Below are positions 47,366 through 56,111 of a DNA stretch of 64,000 bases, piece after piece. The translations under genes were made by a program, and so were the position numbers. Position 1 is the first letter of the stretch. Each line of letters starts with the position of its first letter. Source of the stretch: Opitutales bacterium (GTDB lineage: Bacteria; Verrucomicrobiota; Verrucomicrobiia; Opitutales; UBA953); contig JAFYWY010000055.1 of assembly GCA_017546455.1 (NCBI GenBank), positions 1-64,000 on the forward strand, written 5' to 3'. The notes beneath the pieces are model-generated. The model searched no databases. It was not told the origin of the DNA and saw only the letters and a list, made by a program, of their open reading frames with translations.

Positions 47366-47638
47366 CTAAAGGCCGAGCATCGTCAGCGCGGCTTCGCGGG
47401 AAAGTCCTTCAATGCGGATGAGCTTGTCGCGAGCCGTCTCTCCGACGCTGACGCAGACGTTTTTCCGCGGCAACGAAAGTTTTTCCGCGAGGAACTCTTC
47501 CAATTCCTTGTTGGCCCTTCCTCCTTCGGGGACGGCTTGTACTTTGATTTTTACGGCATCGCCCAAGTATCCGACAACCTGAGTTTTTTTGGCGTTCGGA
47601 ACCGCGCGAATCTTCAGCAGGAAAAATGCGTCAGCCAT
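47366..47638 (-). CDS. DUF167 (YggU-type) family protein
   Basis: The 90-aa protein fits the DUF167 fold: LKIRAVPNAKKTQVVGYLGD, VKIKVQAVPEGGRANKELEEF and the nucleic-acid-binding-like KLSLPRKNVCVSVGETARDK, ending RIEGL. Function in the family is undefined. It is the third gene of a leftward run (tolB-like, ftsB-like, this), 9 bp after ftsB. Confidence 0.88.
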   Translation of the reverse strand: MADAFFLLKIRAVPNAKKTQVVGYLGDAVKIKVQAVPEGGRANKELEEFLAEKLSLPRKNVCVSVGETARDKLIRIEGLSREAALTMLGL

Positions 47639-47647
47639 AGCAACGCC

Positions 47648-47974
47648 TTAGCGCAGGGGATTACGGGAACTTTCCGGATCTTCCTCGCGAATGCTCAGTT
47701 CGCCCTCTTGAGCGTAGCCCAAGCGGCGGCGCATTTCCATTTCCGCAAATTCCGGATTCTTCAGCATCTGGTTGATGTAGCGCTTCAAATACTCCGCTTC
47801 GTCTTCGAGTTTTTTCAATTCCTTAGCCCGATCAAGAGCCATTTGCTCCATAGCCGCGCGCTCTTCCCGCGCCTCGGCAATCTTTCCGTAGCAAAAAATT
47901 GCCTCGATTGCCAAAATGACAAGCAAGCTACAAAAAATGATAAGCGGCGTGCGCGACTTTGTCGAAGGCATCAT
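47648..47974 (-). CDS. ftsB: Septum formation initiator family protein (FtsB/DivIC-like)
   Basis: The 108-aa protein has an N-terminal membrane helix (PLIIFCSLLVILAIEAIFCYG) and a coiled coil (EEREAMEQ-type; RAKELKKLEDEAEYLKRYIN) followed by the family end motif (MEMRRRLGYAQEGELSIRE, matching the ARExLGYxKPGE pattern). FtsB links FtsL to FtsQ in the divisome. The second Met at 47971 is an equally good start. An FtsL-like gene is found at 60236. Confidence 0.8.
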   Translation of the reverse strand: MMPSTKSRTPLIIFCSLLVILAIEAIFCYGKIAEAREERAAMEQMALDRAKELKKLEDEAEYLKRYINQMLKNPEFAEMEMRRRLGYAQEGELSIREEDPESSRNPLR

Positions 47975-47985
47975 GGCGAAAAAAA

Positions 47986-49236
47986 TTAGTCCTTAACGAG
48001 AGCGTCCGGATCGTAGCAATTCTTGAGCGATGCCGGCGAAATACGCGTCACCTTCGCCCGCTCGCCGCCGTCCGTATCCATGATCACGAGGAAGGAGCTT
48101 TTTCCGACCTCCTCAACGGCAACGACGTGGCGCCCGTCCGCGCACCAGGTCGGATTCGAGAACTTGCGTCCGCCCGGAATCAGCGCGCCCAAGTCGCGGA
48201 CTTCCCGCGTGTTTAAATCGTAAATTCCGACACCGCCTCTTCCGCTACGCACATAAGAAAAAGCAATTTTCGACGGTGCAACGCGGCTCCAGGCGGGGTC
48301 CGTCGCATAGGAAAATCCGCGCGTTACCAAACGCGTTTTCTTACCGCCCGAAACGGGAACCGTGTAAAGGCTCGGGCGTCCGTTCGGTCCGCTCGTAAAA
48401 AGAATCGTTTTTCCGTCCGGAGAAAAAACGGGTGTCGTCTGCACCTCTTCGTCGCGGCAAAGCGAAACGGCATTTCCGCCCTTCGCCGGCTTCACGTAAA
48501 TATTCATAACGCCGCGTGCGGAAAGCGCTAGCGCCACCTTCGAACCGTCCGGCGAAAAAGCCCCGCCGTTGTTCGTGTTCGGATAAGCGGCGAACTTGGA
48601 AAACGCGCCCGTGGAAATATTGACGGAATAAACGTCCGCAGCGCCGCTGGCATGGTAGGTCGTATAAAGCAGGCGCGTTCCGGAAGGGTCCCAGTGCGGC
48701 ATGATTGCAATGCGCTTGTGGTTGGTCGCACGGCGGATACGGCGGAACAGCAGGTCCGAGAAATAAATTTCGCGGGCTCCCGTTTGCGAGCTGGAAAACG
48801 CGAGCTTCGTCTTCGCAAAAATCGGTTTGAGCTTCCAATCGTATTTCTTCCCGACGGCAACAACGATTTTGTCGCAAAGTGCCGCGACTGCGTCATTATC
48901 CGTTCCCGACACCGTGAGGGTTCCGGAAAACGCCTTGCTCAGGCCGGAGGCCGTTGCGCTGAGCGAGCCGCCGTCAGCGCTCACGCGAATCACGGCCGCC
49001 GTGCGCGGAGATGCCTTTGTGTCAAACGCACCGTGAAAACTCAGAGCATGGCGAACCAACGCGCCGACTTCGGAGTCGGACGATTCGATGCGCACGGGAA
49101 GCACGCCCTGGCGGATAATCGCCTGAATGCCCGCATCAACGGCCACGTCGCCCGTCGCATAAGCCGGCAAAGTGAACGCGGAAGCCGCCAAAATTCCGGC
49201 ACAAAAAAGAAAAATCTTAGAAGAAAACTGCATCAT
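47986..49236 (-). CDS. TolB-like periplasmic beta-propeller protein
   Basis: The 416-aa protein has a signal peptide (FLFCAGILAASAFTLPAYA), an N-terminal alpha/beta domain (residues about 30-150) and a C-terminal six-blade propeller with PD40 repeats (PHWDPSGTRLLYTTY, GAFSPDGSKVALALS, PVFSPDGKTILFTSGPN). This is the TolB architecture that interacts with Pal at the outer membrane. No tolA/Q/R/pal genes are near. It starts the leftward operon with ftsB-like and DUF167 genes. Confidence 0.85.
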   Translation of the reverse strand: MMQFSSKIFLFCAGILAASAFTLPAYATGDVAVDAGIQAIIRQGVLPVRIESSDSEVGALVRHALSFHGAFDTKASPRTAAVIRVSADGGSLSATASGLSKAFSGTLTVSGTDNDAVAALCDKIVVAVGKKYDWKLKPIFAKTKLAFSSSQTGAREIYFSDLLFRRIRRATNHKRIAIMPHWDPSGTRLLYTTYHASGAADVYSVNISTGAFSKFAAYPNTNNGGAFSPDGSKVALALSARGVMNIYVKPAKGGNAVSLCRDEEVQTTPVFSPDGKTILFTSGPNGRPSLYTVPVSGGKKTRLVTRGFSYATDPAWSRVAPSKIAFSYVRSGRGGVGIYDLNTREVRDLGALIPGGRKFSNPTWCADGRHVVAVEEVGKSSFLVIMDTDGGERAKVTRISPASLKNCYDPDALVKD

Positions 49237-49311
49237 TTTCGCTTAATCATTTCGCAAGCGAACCGCCTTTGTCCACCGCGAAAATTTTTATTTTCCGGAA
49301 AGGGCTTAAAT

Positions 49312-49893
49312 TCAGGCTTTCTGCGGGAAAACCGATTTCACGAAAGCCGGAAAATCGGCGTAAAGCGGCACCCCGTTTTCCGAAAGCCAAGCCTCAATCG
49401 TCGCGTCAATCGGTTTGCCCGTCGCTACGGCGGCGGAACGAATTCCCGCGTTCAGGCCGCATTGCCAGTCAGACTTACGGTCGCCGACCATCCAGCAGCG
49501 CGAGGCTTCCAACTGCGGAAACGCAGCCAGTTGTTCGAGGATGAAGTCCGGCTTCGGCTTACGGTACTTGGAATCCTGATCCGGAGCCTCGGGCGCCACG
49601 CCGCAGGCGGTAAATGCCGACGCGGGAACGCCGAGCAGCTCAAGGAAACGCGCGTGGCATTTTTCGTAATCGTCCATGGTAAAATACCCGCGTCCGATCC
49701 CGCTCTGATTCGTCAGCAGAAACAATTTACAGCCTGCATTTAACGCACAGTGAACGGCCTCGCGCACACCGGGAATGAGCTCCACCTTTTCCGGTTCGTG
49801 CAGGTAGTCCTTGTCGAAAATAAGCGTTCCGTCGCGATCGAGAAAAAGCGCGAGCGGTCCGGTACAATTGTTCCCCAGAAATTGATTTTCCAT
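49312..49893 (-). CDS. gmhB: D-glycero-D-manno-heptose-1,7-bisphosphate 7-phosphatase
   Basis: The 193-aa HAD-IIIA phosphatase has motif I FLDRDGTLIFDKDYLHEPE (nucleophile and acid Asp), motif II FLLTNQSGIGRGYF and motif III/IV RKPKPDFI plus MVGDRKSDWQ. It acts after GmhA/HldE in ADP-heptose synthesis for LPS inner core. The Cys loop that normally binds zinc (CxHx...C) is modified: TACGVAPEAPDQDSKYRK. GmhA lies 5.5 kb away. Confidence 0.9.
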   Translation of the reverse strand: MENQFLGNNCTGPLALFLDRDGTLIFDKDYLHEPEKVELIPGVREAVHCALNAGCKLFLLTNQSGIGRGYFTMDDYEKCHARFLELLGVPASAFTACGVAPEAPDQDSKYRKPKPDFILEQLAAFPQLEASRCWMVGDRKSDWQCGLNAGIRSAAVATGKPIDATIEAWLSENGVPLYADFPAFVKSVFPQKA

Positions 49894-50000
49894 GCTTAGT
49901 TATGATTATGAATTTCGGCGTTCCCGCGAGCAAAATGGGTTGCCCGCCCCCAATAAAAAAACAAAATGCTCCGCTTTCTTCGCTATAAAAATTAGCCCGC

Positions 50001-50642
50001 ATGAATAAGACCGAACGAGCCCGCTTCATCGAAGCCACTTTGGAACGCCTCTACCCGGAGACGCCGATTCCGCTGAAGCACAAAGACGCCTTCACCCTGC
50101 TCGTCGCCGTCGTCCTCTCGGCCCAATGCACGGACAAACGTGTCAACGAAGTCACTCCCGCGCTTTTTGACCTTGCGGACACGCCGGAGAAAATGGCGGC
50201 GCTCCCCCGGGAAAAGATCGAAGAACTCATTCGCCCCTGCGGGCTGGCGCCGAGAAAATCCGCCGCGCTGAAAAATCTTTCCCGGACCCTCGTCGAACGC
50301 TTTGCCGGGCGCGTCCCCGCGACTTTCGAAGCGCTGGAATCGCTCGACGGCGTGGGCCACAAAACGGCCTCGGTCGTAATGTCGCAGGCCTTCGGTGTCC
50401 CCGCATTTCCGGTGGACACACATATCCACCGCCTTGCCGCCCGCTGGAAAATTTCCGACGGGAAAAACGTCGTCCAAACCGAAAAGGACCTCAAGTCGCT
50501 GTTCCCGCGCGAGCGTTGGAATAAGCTGCATCTGCAAATTATTTTTTACGGACGCGAACACTGCACCGCACGCGGCTGCGGCGGACACGACTGCGAAATT
50601 TGCCGCACTCTCAACGGTCCCGCGGACACCCGCAAAAAATAA
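50001..50642 (+). CDS. nth: Endonuclease III (base-excision DNA glycosylase/AP lyase)
   Basis: The 213-aa enzyme removes oxidised pyrimidines and cuts at abasic sites. The helix-hairpin-helix is ALESLDGVGHKTASVV, with catalytic Lys121 and Asp139 (PVDTHIHRL). The C-terminal Cys cluster is C188, C193, C198, C201, spaced C-x4-C-x4-C-x2-C rather than the classic C-x6-C-x2-C-x5-C, so the iron-sulfur cluster may be altered or absent. Length and the rest are standard. Confidence 0.93.
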   Translation: MNKTERARFIEATLERLYPETPIPLKHKDAFTLLVAVVLSAQCTDKRVNEVTPALFDLADTPEKMAALPREKIEELIRPCGLAPRKSAALKNLSRTLVERFAGRVPATFEALESLDGVGHKTASVVMSQAFGVPAFPVDTHIHRLAARWKISDGKNVVQTEKDLKSLFPRERWNKLHLQIIFYGREHCTARGCGGHDCEICRTLNGPADTRKK

Positions 50643-50707
50643 AGCGTGGACAGCCTTTTAAAAAACGGAAAAACTTTCACCTTTCACTTTTTATTTCACA
50701 AAACGTT

Positions 50708-51556
50708 ATGATTAAGAAAATCCTCCCCCTCGTCGGCATGCTTGCCGTTGCTCCCTTCCTCAGTGCTGCCGAACCCGCCGCTCCCGCAACCCTGTCGGCT
50801 GCGCCGGCAGAAAAGGCTCCTGAAGTTTCCGCAGAGAAAAAAGCCCTCTTTCTGAAAATCGCCGGTTGCTATTTCGCCTCGCAAAACGGTCTTGAGTTCG
50901 CCGAATTCACGCCGGAAGAAACCGCAGCCCTGCTTGAAGGCTTCAAACTCGGCCTCGAAGGAAAATTCAAGGACATGGAAAACGACGTCCGTGACAACCA
51001 GGCCGAATTCATGAGCTTCATGCAAACGCTCATGGGCAAAATCCAGGCAAAGGCCCAGGCCGCTTCGCTGGCCGAAATGCAAAAGGAAATCGCCAAGAAC
51101 AAGGCCGACGGCGCCGCCTACATTGAAAAATGCAAGGCCGACAAAGCCTTCAAGCAACTCCCCTCGGGCGTGCTCATGAAGCTTGAAAACGCCGGCGACG
51201 AAACCCAAAAGCCGACACCGCAAAGCTTCCTCACGGTCCGCTACACCGGCAAGTTCATCGACGGCACGATTTTCGACAGCTCGCTCCGCGACCCGGAAAA
51301 CGGCGAACCGAAGCCGTTCACGGCCGACAGCGCGCCGGCAGTGTTCCCCTTCCCGCTCGAGGGCACGATTCCGGGCTGGGTTGAAGCCTTCCAGCTTCTC
51401 GGTAAGGGTGCCAAGGCAACGCTCGTCATCCCGTCCGAACAGGGCTACGGCGACCAACCCGGTCAGCTGCCCCCGGGCTCGACGCTCGTCTTCGACGTCG
51501 AACTGGTCGATTTCTCGGACAAGGCTCCGGACCGCGAAGTGCCCGCCGGAGAATAA
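50708..51556 (+). CDS. Exported FKBP-type peptidyl-prolyl isomerase
   Basis: The 282-aa protein has a signal peptide (MIKKILPLVGMLAVAPFLSA), an Ala-rich linker, a helical N-terminal dimerisation-type domain (residues about 50-160) and a C-terminal FKBP domain (VRYTGKFIDGTIFDSSLRD, PGWVEAFQLLGKGAKATLVI, GYGDQPGQLPPGSTLVFDVE). This matches the FkpA/Mip arrangement of periplasmic chaperone-isomerases. Start chosen at 50708 where the signal peptide begins. Confidence 0.9.
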   Translation: MIKKILPLVGMLAVAPFLSAAEPAAPATLSAAPAEKAPEVSAEKKALFLKIAGCYFASQNGLEFAEFTPEETAALLEGFKLGLEGKFKDMENDVRDNQAEFMSFMQTLMGKIQAKAQAASLAEMQKEIAKNKADGAAYIEKCKADKAFKQLPSGVLMKLENAGDETQKPTPQSFLTVRYTGKFIDGTIFDSSLRDPENGEPKPFTADSAPAVFPFPLEGTIPGWVEAFQLLGKGAKATLVIPSEQGYGDQPGQLPPGSTLVFDVELVDFSDKAPDREVPAGE

Positions 51557-51576
51557 ACCGGACCTTTCCGCTTACG

Positions 51577-51620
51577 GAAAATCCCTTCCCGCCACACGGG
51601 AGGGGAATTTTCGTTTTCGT
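51577..51620 (+). terminator. Terminator of the FKBP gene
   Basis: CCCTTCCCG and CGGGAGGGG form a near-perfect 9-bp stem (one G-T pair), followed by AATTTTCGTTTTCG. Confidence 0.6.
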
Positions 51621-51649
51621 TAACACATAAACTCTTAGACTAACCAAGT

Positions 51650-53848
51650 ATGTTTTCTAAATCATTCCTCGTCTGGGCATTACTCCCCTTCATCGGAGCC
51701 GTCCCCGCACTTTCCGCCAACGAATCCGCTCCTCAGGCACAAAATCAAGCCTCCAACGAGCCGATTGCCGTCCTTCCCGAAAGCGGCCTGCCCGCTACCT
51801 GGCTTCAGGGCACGCCCGTAACGCACTGGGAGAAAGATAAAGTTTACGTCTTCGAATTTTGGGCCACCTGGTGCGGCCCCTGCCTCGCAGCCATTCCGCA
51901 CTTGGACCAAACCCACCGGGAAATTACGGCCAAGAAAATCAACGCCCAAATCGTCGGCGTGAACGTCAGAGACCGCGTTTCACCCGCAATGCTCAAGCCG
52001 TTCCTCGCAAAACTGCGCGTCCCGCCGAGCTACACCGTCGCCGTGGACAGCCAAAAGAACACGGAAGAACTTTGGGCACGCCCTCGCAAGATTGTCGGCA
52101 TCCCGCACGCCCTCGCCGTTAAAAACGGAAAGGTCATTTGGGCCGGCCACCCGATGCGCCTGAGCACCGAGCTCATCGAAGCCATGACCCAGCCGAACTT
52201 CGGCGAAGAAAAGCAGGAAGAGGCTCCGAAGAAACCCGACACCGACACCCTGCGCAAGCGTCTCGGAAACATCGCTTCACTTTATTCCTCCTCGGACACC
52301 GAAGATGCCGAACGGGAACTGGGACGCTTCCTTGAAGACAAGACAGTCCCCGCCGCCCTCAAGCAGGAAGCCTTGGACCTGCCCTGTTACGCCGCGCTCG
52401 CCCGGGAAGAGTTTCAGGAGCTGAATATCTGCCTGCGCCGTAAAGCCGAAGCCTTCCCGCAGGATCCGGCCAACCTGAGCGCCGTCGTCCGTTTCATTTT
52501 GGAAAGCAACGAAATTCCGGAAGAGGAACAGGATCTCGAACTCGCGGAAGAATGCCTGAAGCAGATTCTTTCGGTTACGCGCGACAATAAGACCGCCGAA
52601 AAGCTCCGCCGCCAAACCCTGCGCCAGCTCGCCCGCGTTTATGAACTCGGCGAAGACAGCGAAGCTCGCGAACGCACGCTCTGCGAAGCCTGGCAAGCCA
52701 GCTCGGAATACATTTGGCTCAAGGAGCTCGAGTCCCGCCTTCAATCGCTTCCGGAAGCCGCCGATGCACAAAAGGTCTATGCGGCACTCGACAAGGGAAC
52801 GGCCGCGCTTCCCCGCGATTTCACGGCAGAAGCTTTCCCGGCGAAGACGCTTCCGCAACGCGAAACGCAAGCTCCGCAATTTAAGGCTTCCACGAGCGCC
52901 GCAAGCGCCGAGATGCTGGGCTTTTTGAAAACGCTCAACTGGGTTCGCGGTAAGGCCCCGGAAAGCCTGCCCGCCGACGGGATTATTGCCGTCAATTTCT
53001 GGGCTCCGCCGCCGCCCGGCCCCCGAACCGCAATCTCGCACCGCCCCGCCGAATGGCTCGATGAAAAAATCCGCGGTCACGAATTGAGCATCCCGGTCGT
53101 CGTCATCGCCGTTGCAGACAACGCCGAACGCGTCCGAAAAGCTTTGTCCGATCCGCGCTATGCAAGCGAATTCCCGGTTGCGATCCTGTCGCGCTCCGAA
53201 TTTCTCCGCAAATTCGGTAAAATGTCCGATATGCCGCAGCTTCCGGCGACGCTGATTCTGCGCGACGGAGCCCCCCTCTGGCAGGGAAGCGCCCAAGATC
53301 TGCCGACTTGGATTGTCGAAGACGCAAGCCGTCCGGATTACAACCACGAAGCCGCCGTCAAGAAACAGGAAGCCGAAAAAGCGGTCTACCGTAGCAAGCT
53401 ACGTCGCCTGCGGGAAATCACCCAATCCAAAGGCAATAAGGCTGAAACGGAAAAGCGCCTCAAGGAATTCCGCGAAGAGCTGAAAGACACTCCGGCGCTC
53501 TACATGCGCGCCTCGGAAGCCCTCACGAAACTTGCTTGCGCGCGCAAAGATTTCACGGAAGCCGGCAAGGTTTGCGAATCCGTCATGAGCAGCTATCCGA
53601 ATGTCGACTACATCGCGACGATGCAGCTCAACATCGTAAACGCGGATCTCCAGCTCCGCGCCGCTAACCTGCCCGTCATCATTTCCGCTTACCGCAACAT
53701 CATCGGAAGCGGCACGCCTCACGTCGCCGATTACTGGCAGGCAATTTCCCGCATTTACGCCGAAATGGGCGATTGGGAAAACGCCGTTTACGCGGCTTTC
53801 GCCTCCAGAAACAACAGCGCCGACTGGAAAGCCTACCGGGCAAATTAA
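51650..53848 (+). CDS. Exported protein with active and degenerate thioredoxin domains
   Basis: The 732-aa protein has a signal peptide (residues 1-23), then a TlpA/thioredoxin domain with active CXXC (EFWATWCGPCLAAIPHLDQ, about residues 68-86; cis-Pro in VGIPHALAV). Helical, TPR-like sequence follows (about 190-400), then a second thioredoxin-like domain (about 435-560). There the site reads NFWAPPPPGPR: no cysteines, while the cis-Pro block MPQLPATLILRDG is kept. A final helical segment resembles TPR. Reductase or disulfide-handling activity is expected only from the first domain; the second may bind partners. It lies 163 bp before a TPR protein. Confidence 0.85.
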   Translation: MFSKSFLVWALLPFIGAVPALSANESAPQAQNQASNEPIAVLPESGLPATWLQGTPVTHWEKDKVYVFEFWATWCGPCLAAIPHLDQTHREITAKKINAQIVGVNVRDRVSPAMLKPFLAKLRVPPSYTVAVDSQKNTEELWARPRKIVGIPHALAVKNGKVIWAGHPMRLSTELIEAMTQPNFGEEKQEEAPKKPDTDTLRKRLGNIASLYSSSDTEDAERELGRFLEDKTVPAALKQEALDLPCYAALAREEFQELNICLRRKAEAFPQDPANLSAVVRFILESNEIPEEEQDLELAEECLKQILSVTRDNKTAEKLRRQTLRQLARVYELGEDSEARERTLCEAWQASSEYIWLKELESRLQSLPEAADAQKVYAALDKGTAALPRDFTAEAFPAKTLPQRETQAPQFKASTSAASAEMLGFLKTLNWVRGKAPESLPADGIIAVNFWAPPPPGPRTAISHRPAEWLDEKIRGHELSIPVVVIAVADNAERVRKALSDPRYASEFPVAILSRSEFLRKFGKMSDMPQLPATLILRDGAPLWQGSAQDLPTWIVEDASRPDYNHEAAVKKQEAEKAVYRSKLRRLREITQSKGNKAETEKRLKEFREELKDTPALYMRASEALTKLACARKDFTEAGKVCESVMSSYPNVDYIATMQLNIVNADLQLRAANLPVIISAYRNIIGSGTPHVADYWQAISRIYAEMGDWENAVYAAFASRNNSADWKAYRAN

Positions 53849-53859
53849 AGTCTGACGAA

Positions 53860-53933
53860 CGGAGGGGAAGCGAGATTCCCGAAGAGCTTTCTTTAACCTT
53901 TAAGCTCTAATCTTTAAGCTCTCTTCCCCTCCG
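53860..53933. repeat. Inverted repeat with nested AAGCTC motifs
   Basis: CGGAGGGGAAG (53860-53870) and CTTCCCCTCCG (53923-53933) are perfect 11-bp complements. The loop holds AGAGCTT/AAGCTCT and a tandem CTTTAAGCTCT. It may end the thioredoxin transcript or be a small repetitive element; no T-run follows. Confidence 0.55.
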
Positions 53934-54011
53934 CGCTTGACCTTCCCGCAAGGGCAATCATACTAAACCTTAACACTCTTTTTCATTAAACCCCTTATTT
54001 TATCAAAGAAA

Positions 54012-55400
54012 ATGCCGAAAGTTCTTCTCTCCAGCATCGACAAACGCGAACAGGCTCAGGTGGACGCCGCCGAAAAGGCCATCAAGACCGGCAACGCGCA
54101 AGTCGCCGTCGAAACCTGCTCCGCCGTTCTGCGTCGCCATCCCGAATGCACGGAAGTTCGCCGCATCCTGCGTCGCGCTCAGAAGGTCGCCACCGGAAAG
54201 CGCCCCGCTCCCGTCAGCGGATTGAGCAAACTCCTCGGCGCTCTGAGCGCTCCGAGCAAAGCCGCCTGCGCCAAAGACCCGATGAAGTCGATGCTCGAAG
54301 CCGAAAAAAAGCTTTCCTCCAATCCCTACGACATCAACGCGAACAAGCAACTCGCATTCGCCGCTGAAGCCGCCGGCCTTTGGGACGTCGTAGCACTCGC
54401 GTACGAAGACATCGTCGCCGTCGAACCGAAAACGGAAAACTACACCCTGCTCGTTTCCGCCTTCCTAAAGGACAAGGATGTCGCCGGCGCCCTCAAGTCC
54501 GTTGACAGCGCCCTCAAGAAGTACCCGAACAACGGCGACCTTCAGGAACTCGCACGTCAGGTCTCCGTCGCCCAAACGATGGACAACGGCCAGTGGGACG
54601 AAAGCAAGGACTACCGCTCCAAACTCGCCAACACGGAAAAAGCGCTCGAACTCGAAAAGAAGAGCCGCGTTGTTTCCGACGCCGAGTCCGCAGCGGAAGA
54701 AGTCCCGAAGATTCTTGCGGAAATCGAAAAGAATCCGGAAGACCTCCAGCTCTACCGCAACCTTGCCCGCAACTACAAGATCATGGGAGATTTGGACAAC
54801 GCCGTCCTCACGATCCAGCGCGCCCGCGAAACGACCAACGGCAAGGTCGACGCCACGCTCGAAAAGCAGGAACACGAACTCACGCGCGAAAACTACGAAC
54901 GCCGCATCAAGGAAGCCGAAGCCGTCATCGCCGAAGATCCGTCCAACGAAGAATACAAAGCCTACCTCGCGGAACTCCGCAAGTCCTTCGAAGAATACAC
55001 GCTTCAGGCCATCCAGACGCTCGTCGAAAAATACCCGAACGATTACAACTACCGCTACGAATTCGGTCTCAAATTGCTCGAATCCGGCAACATCGAAGGC
55101 GCTATCCGCGAACTTCAGCTCGCCCAACGCGCTCCGAAAAACCGCCACGCCGCGATGCTCAACCTCGGCCGCGCCTTCATCGCCAGCGGCAAGTTCGACC
55201 TCGCAGCCGACCAGCTTTCCGTCGCCAAAGACGAAATCAAAGTCATGTCCGATATCAAGAAGGACATCGTTTACGAATTGGCACAAGCCTACGAAAAGGC
55301 CGGCAAGCAGGACAAGGCCATCGCCGAGTACAAAGCCATTTACATGGCGGACGCTTCCTACAAGGACGTCTCCGAAAAAATCAACGCCGCCTACAATTAA
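54012..55400 (+). CDS. Cytoplasmic TPR-repeat protein
   Basis: The 462-aa protein has no signal peptide. N-terminal TPRs (AEKAIKTGNAQVAVETCSAV), a basic linker (about residues 58-80), central TPRs (VALAYEDIVAVEPKTENYTL), a charged section (about 190-240) and C-terminal TPRs (ALQSL-type; AAMLNLGRAFIASGKFDLAA, IVYELAQAYEKAGKQDKAIA) are visible. It is presumably a scaffold. Strong codon bias like nifJ suggests high expression. GmhA follows 21 bp later. Confidence 0.8.
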   Translation: MPKVLLSSIDKREQAQVDAAEKAIKTGNAQVAVETCSAVLRRHPECTEVRRILRRAQKVATGKRPAPVSGLSKLLGALSAPSKAACAKDPMKSMLEAEKKLSSNPYDINANKQLAFAAEAAGLWDVVALAYEDIVAVEPKTENYTLLVSAFLKDKDVAGALKSVDSALKKYPNNGDLQELARQVSVAQTMDNGQWDESKDYRSKLANTEKALELEKKSRVVSDAESAAEEVPKILAEIEKNPEDLQLYRNLARNYKIMGDLDNAVLTIQRARETTNGKVDATLEKQEHELTRENYERRIKEAEAVIAEDPSNEEYKAYLAELRKSFEEYTLQAIQTLVEKYPNDYNYRYEFGLKLLESGNIEGAIRELQLAQRAPKNRHAAMLNLGRAFIASGKFDLAADQLSVAKDEIKVMSDIKKDIVYELAQAYEKAGKQDKAIAEYKAIYMADASYKDVSEKINAAYN

Positions 55401-55421
55401 TCGTTCAACCGTACAAACGCC

Positions 55422-56033
55422 ATGCACCCGCAAATCGAAAAGCTTCTCGCCCGCTATCCGGTCCTCGCTCCCTGCGGGGACGACATCCAAAAGGCAGTGG
55501 ACGCGCTCGCCGAAACCTATCGTTCCGGCGGAAAGCTCCTCCTTTGCGGCAATGGCGGCAGTGCGGCCGATGCCGATCATATTGCCGGCGAACTCCTGAA
55601 AGGCTTCTGCTCCAAGCGCCCGCTCAAGGCGGACGCGCGGGAGCGCCTCGGCGAAGAACTCGCCTCCAAGCTTCAGGATGCCCTACCCGCAATTTCCCTG
55701 CACTCACTCGGTGCCATCAACACCGCGTGGCTTAACGATTGCGATCCTTACTACGGCTACGCGCAGTTGGTTTGGGGTCTCGGCAACGCGAACGACGCAC
55801 TCTTCGGAATTTCCACTTCCGGAAACTCTAAAAACGTTTGCCACGCCATGGAAGTCGCTAAGGCTAAGGGCCTGACCACCATCGGGCTTTCAGGGAAAAC
55901 CGGCGGAAAGCTGAAAACACTCGCTTCGATTTGCATCTGCGTTCCGGATTCAGAGACTTTCCAAATCCAGGAACTCCATTTGCCGATTTATCACGCGATT
56001 TGTCTCGCGCTCGAAGATAGCTTCTTCGCCTAA
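55422..56033 (+). CDS. gmhA: Phosphoheptose isomerase (SIS domain)
   Basis: The 203-aa enzyme converts sedoheptulose-7-phosphate to D-glycero-D-manno-heptose-7-phosphate, the first step to ADP-heptose. SIS motifs: LLLCGNGGSAADADHIAGEL, then SLGAINTAWLND, FGISTSGNSKNVCHAME and the metal/active-site region ETFQIQELHLPIYHAICLAL. All are intact. Linked functionally with gmhB at 49312 and lpxD at the right end. Confidence 0.93.
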   Translation: MHPQIEKLLARYPVLAPCGDDIQKAVDALAETYRSGGKLLLCGNGGSAADADHIAGELLKGFCSKRPLKADARERLGEELASKLQDALPAISLHSLGAINTAWLNDCDPYYGYAQLVWGLGNANDALFGISTSGNSKNVCHAMEVAKAKGLTTIGLSGKTGGKLKTLASICICVPDSETFQIQELHLPIYHAICLALEDSFFA

Positions 56034-56043
56034 AAATTAAGGA

Positions 56044-56085
56044 CAAAAAAGCGGGAACGTCTTAACGGACGTTCCCGCTTTTTTT
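56044..56085. terminator. Bidirectional terminator between gmhA and nuoE
   Basis: The stem runs about 20 bp: GACAAAAAAGCGGGAACGTC against its complement ending TTTTTTTGTC, loop TTAACG. It lies between convergent genes and works in both directions. Confidence 0.93.
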
Positions 56086-56111
56086 GTCGGAAAATCAATT
56101 TCGCAACCCGA

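Noticed and set aside
47189-47421. Plus-strand frame starting MSLLRDS across the gap and into the DUF167 gene
   Set aside because: It runs antisense into a clear DUF167 gene, has no domain, and the gap folds like RNA instead.
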